Assembly: GCA_001856825.1 (NCBI GenBank)
Contig: ATMD01000004.1
Location: 383,919 to 426,567 of the forward strand
Direction of reading: 5' to 3'
Source of the DNA: Thermoplasmatales archaeon I-plasma
Lineage (GTDB): Archaea; Thermoplasmatota; Thermoplasmata; Thermoplasmatales; GCA-001856825
DNA length: 42,649 bases
A program made the translations under genes and the position numbers. Positions 41,382 to 42,649 of the stretch are shown here, piece by piece. The notes under the pieces are model-generated. The model did no database searches. It was not told where the DNA came from and saw only the letters and a list, made by a program, of their open reading frames with translations. How positions within the stretch are numbered: position 1 is the first letter of the stretch; the number at the start of each line of letters is the position of its first letter.

Positions 41382-42065
41382 CTAACGGTTTTCGTTATCA
41401 CTATCGTCTTCTCCCCCTTCGACTCTCATATATTCTGGATTTCCCCAGGTCACTGGGTACATTGGTAGGTACTTTGCTTTTCCGTTTACGGTTTCCTTCC
41501 TAATCAGTCCTAGGTTTTTGTAAAGTCCAGTGTAGTATCCGACAAAATACGCTCCAGATGCTCCATATAATTCCATCATCTTTTCCTTTAGTTGTTCCCT
41601 AAAAATTCCGTTAGCACTTCTGGATAATATGTGAAGTAAACTGAATCCAGCTCCCTGAATCTGTAATCCCCTGAGTATTACCATCTCTAGGGGCCTTATT
41701 TCATCGTTGTCATCAAAAGCTTCAGCTATTGACTTGCCTATAGGGGTAAGTGATACCTTGTTCTCATTATCCTTCACGAAGATTCCTGTTTCGTTGTAGA
41801 CATATCCATAATTCTTTACAGTTGCCTTCTGAGAAGCTAACCCCTTGCTCCTCATATATTCTATTAACTCTTCGTAAGTTATTTGTGGCTGTGCCAGAAC
41901 CTTCCTCAGGATAAATTTGAATGCTAGGAGATTAGCACCCCATTCAAAACGAGGCAATCCAGCTGGTATTATTCTTATCTCCACTCCCAATCCTTCTTCA
42001 TGCGCTTTCTTCAGTAATTCTTCAAGCTTGGTCCGCTCTTCTGATGTAAGACCCATAATGATCAT
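41382..42065 (-). CDS. Unknown protein with two winged-helix-like regions, upstream of cas operon
   Basis: 227 residues. Helical N-terminus (LTSEERTKLEELLKKAHEEG). Region 1 (about 45-115) looks like a winged helix: FKFILRKVLAQPQITYEELI, EYMRSKGLASQKATVKNYGY, then VKDNENKVSLTPIGKSIAEA as the wing and last helix. Region 2 (about 150-205): REQLKEKMMELYGASGAYFV, GYYTGLYKNLGLIRKETVNG, KAKYLPMYP again helix-helix-wing. The end is very acidic (EGGEDDSDNENR). No family recognised; it may be a DNA-binding regulator. The tail suggests a soluble protein. A TATA-like AGTATAAATATC (42095-42084) lies about 25 bases before ATG 42065 (leaderless). Same strand as cas6 but separated by a T-run. Confidence 0.65.
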   Translation of the reverse strand: MIIMGLTSEERTKLEELLKKAHEEGLGVEIRIIPAGLPRFEWGANLLAFKFILRKVLAQPQITYEELIEYMRSKGLASQKATVKNYGYVYNETGIFVKDNENKVSLTPIGKSIAEAFDDNDEIRPLEMVILRGLQIQGAGFSLLHILSRSANGIFREQLKEKMMELYGASGAYFVGYYTGLYKNLGLIRKETVNGKAKYLPMYPVTWGNPEYMRVEGGEDDSDNENR

Positions 42066-42649
42066 GGTGGAAAGCTTTTTAGATATTTATACTTTTACAT
42101 AATATAACATTAATTACTTTACAATTACATTATCTCTTAAATTAGTAAGGCATCAGATAATAATGTATTTCTTAAGTTAAAGAGTAGTAAAACTAAATGT
42201 TCCAACCAGATGTATGTCGCTTTGTCACATTCTTTTCCTATGAACGATAATTTTGGGTCTAATCACCCTTGGGACTCCTATTATCTGGTAGATCCTTAAG
42301 GAATATTACCCAAATCTGGAGTTATTGCACGATAGAGTGTTTAACTCCAGCTGAATCTGCTGGAGAATCCATTGTCAGCTATTCGGACTTTCTTGTGGGT
42401 TCTTGATAGAGTTTTAAACCTAGTTTCGCCCTTTTTAGTATCACAACTCTTTCTTGAGCTTCTCCAGAAATTCCGTTCAGCGGTGGTTTATCGTGATGTT
42501 CTTTCTCGATTTTCTCAATAAATTATGTTTTTCTAATTCTATCTAGATTAGTTCTTTTCTAAAAGAATTCAGAATCATTTCCACATTCCTAGACAAATCG
42601 TTTTATTTTCCTATTAGTCCATTAAGTACTTCCTGGATTGTGATATTGA
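42066..42649. other. AT-rich end of the window; one startless reading frame
   Basis: Apart from the promoter of the winged-helix gene (to 42098) I see no complete gene. On the minus strand 42522-42379 stays open for 47 codons and reads FIEKIEKEHHDKPPLNGISG, then EAQERVVILKRAKLGLKLYQ and EPTRKSE, bounded by stops and without ATG. It is protein-like and may be the tail of a lost gene; no family recognised. Confidence 0.35.

Overview
The window looks like a chromosomal segment of an acidophilic euryarchaeon of the order Thermoplasmatales (Cuniculiplasma/Ferroplasma/Thermoplasma-like). This is inference. It rests on a single-type thermosome subunit, a prefoldin alpha-FtsY pair, an archaeal phosphoglycerate kinase, separate alpha and beta subunits of an ADP-forming acyl-CoA synthetase, TATA boxes about 25 bases from start codons (leaderless genes), many GTG/TTG starts, and a thioredoxin reductase without the usual NADPH-binding residues, as described for Thermoplasma.

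Housekeeping part (1-14.6 kb): the tail of a RidA-family gene, a B12-binding radical SAM gene broken by one frameshift, tRNA-Val(UAC), type I glutamine synthetase, a zinc-type alcohol dehydrogenase/quinone reductase, a minus-strand operon of a DUF5611-like protein plus acyl-CoA synthetase alpha and beta, then a tight plus-strand run of thermosome, trxB, hutI, pgk, prefoldin alpha and ftsY, a convergent Xre-type regulator and tRNA-Pro(CGG).

Decayed accessory part (14.6-30.1 kb): transposons and broken genes. It holds an IS66 transposase with two frameshifts, a three-gene unknown module (a small protein, a coiled-coil membrane protein and a nuclease-like protein), an IS5/IS4-like transposase remnant interrupted by an IS110-family element, a second intact IS110 element, and a third IS110 scrap. 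It also holds a decarboxylase-like amidohydrolase with a stop and a frameshift, a lipocalin-like gene, a junction where an amidohydrolase and a protein kinase are both cut, a GYD/RAM-like small protein, a NYN-domain nuclease gene with a palindromic leader, an MFS transporter and the tail of another. The two intact IS110 elements keep the same RNA folds with different stem sequences upstream and downstream of the transposase. These are strong candidates for bridge RNA and translational-control hairpins.

Defence part (30.1-42.1 kb): a complete type I-D CRISPR-Cas locus, all on the minus strand, in the order cas6-cas10d-cas7(csc2)-cas5(csc1)-cas3'-cas4-cas1-cas2-leader-array (15 repeats, 14 spacers, one spacer present twice). 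It is preceded by an unknown two-winged-helix protein and followed by an orphan 298-residue gene. A fragment of a paralogue of that orphan lies 7.7 kb away. The cas order differs from the usual I-D order. In this system Cas6 would process the crRNA, the Cas10d/Csc2/Csc1 complex would bind targets, the helicase-only Cas3' would work with the HD nuclease of Cas10d, and Cas4-Cas1-Cas2 would acquire spacers.
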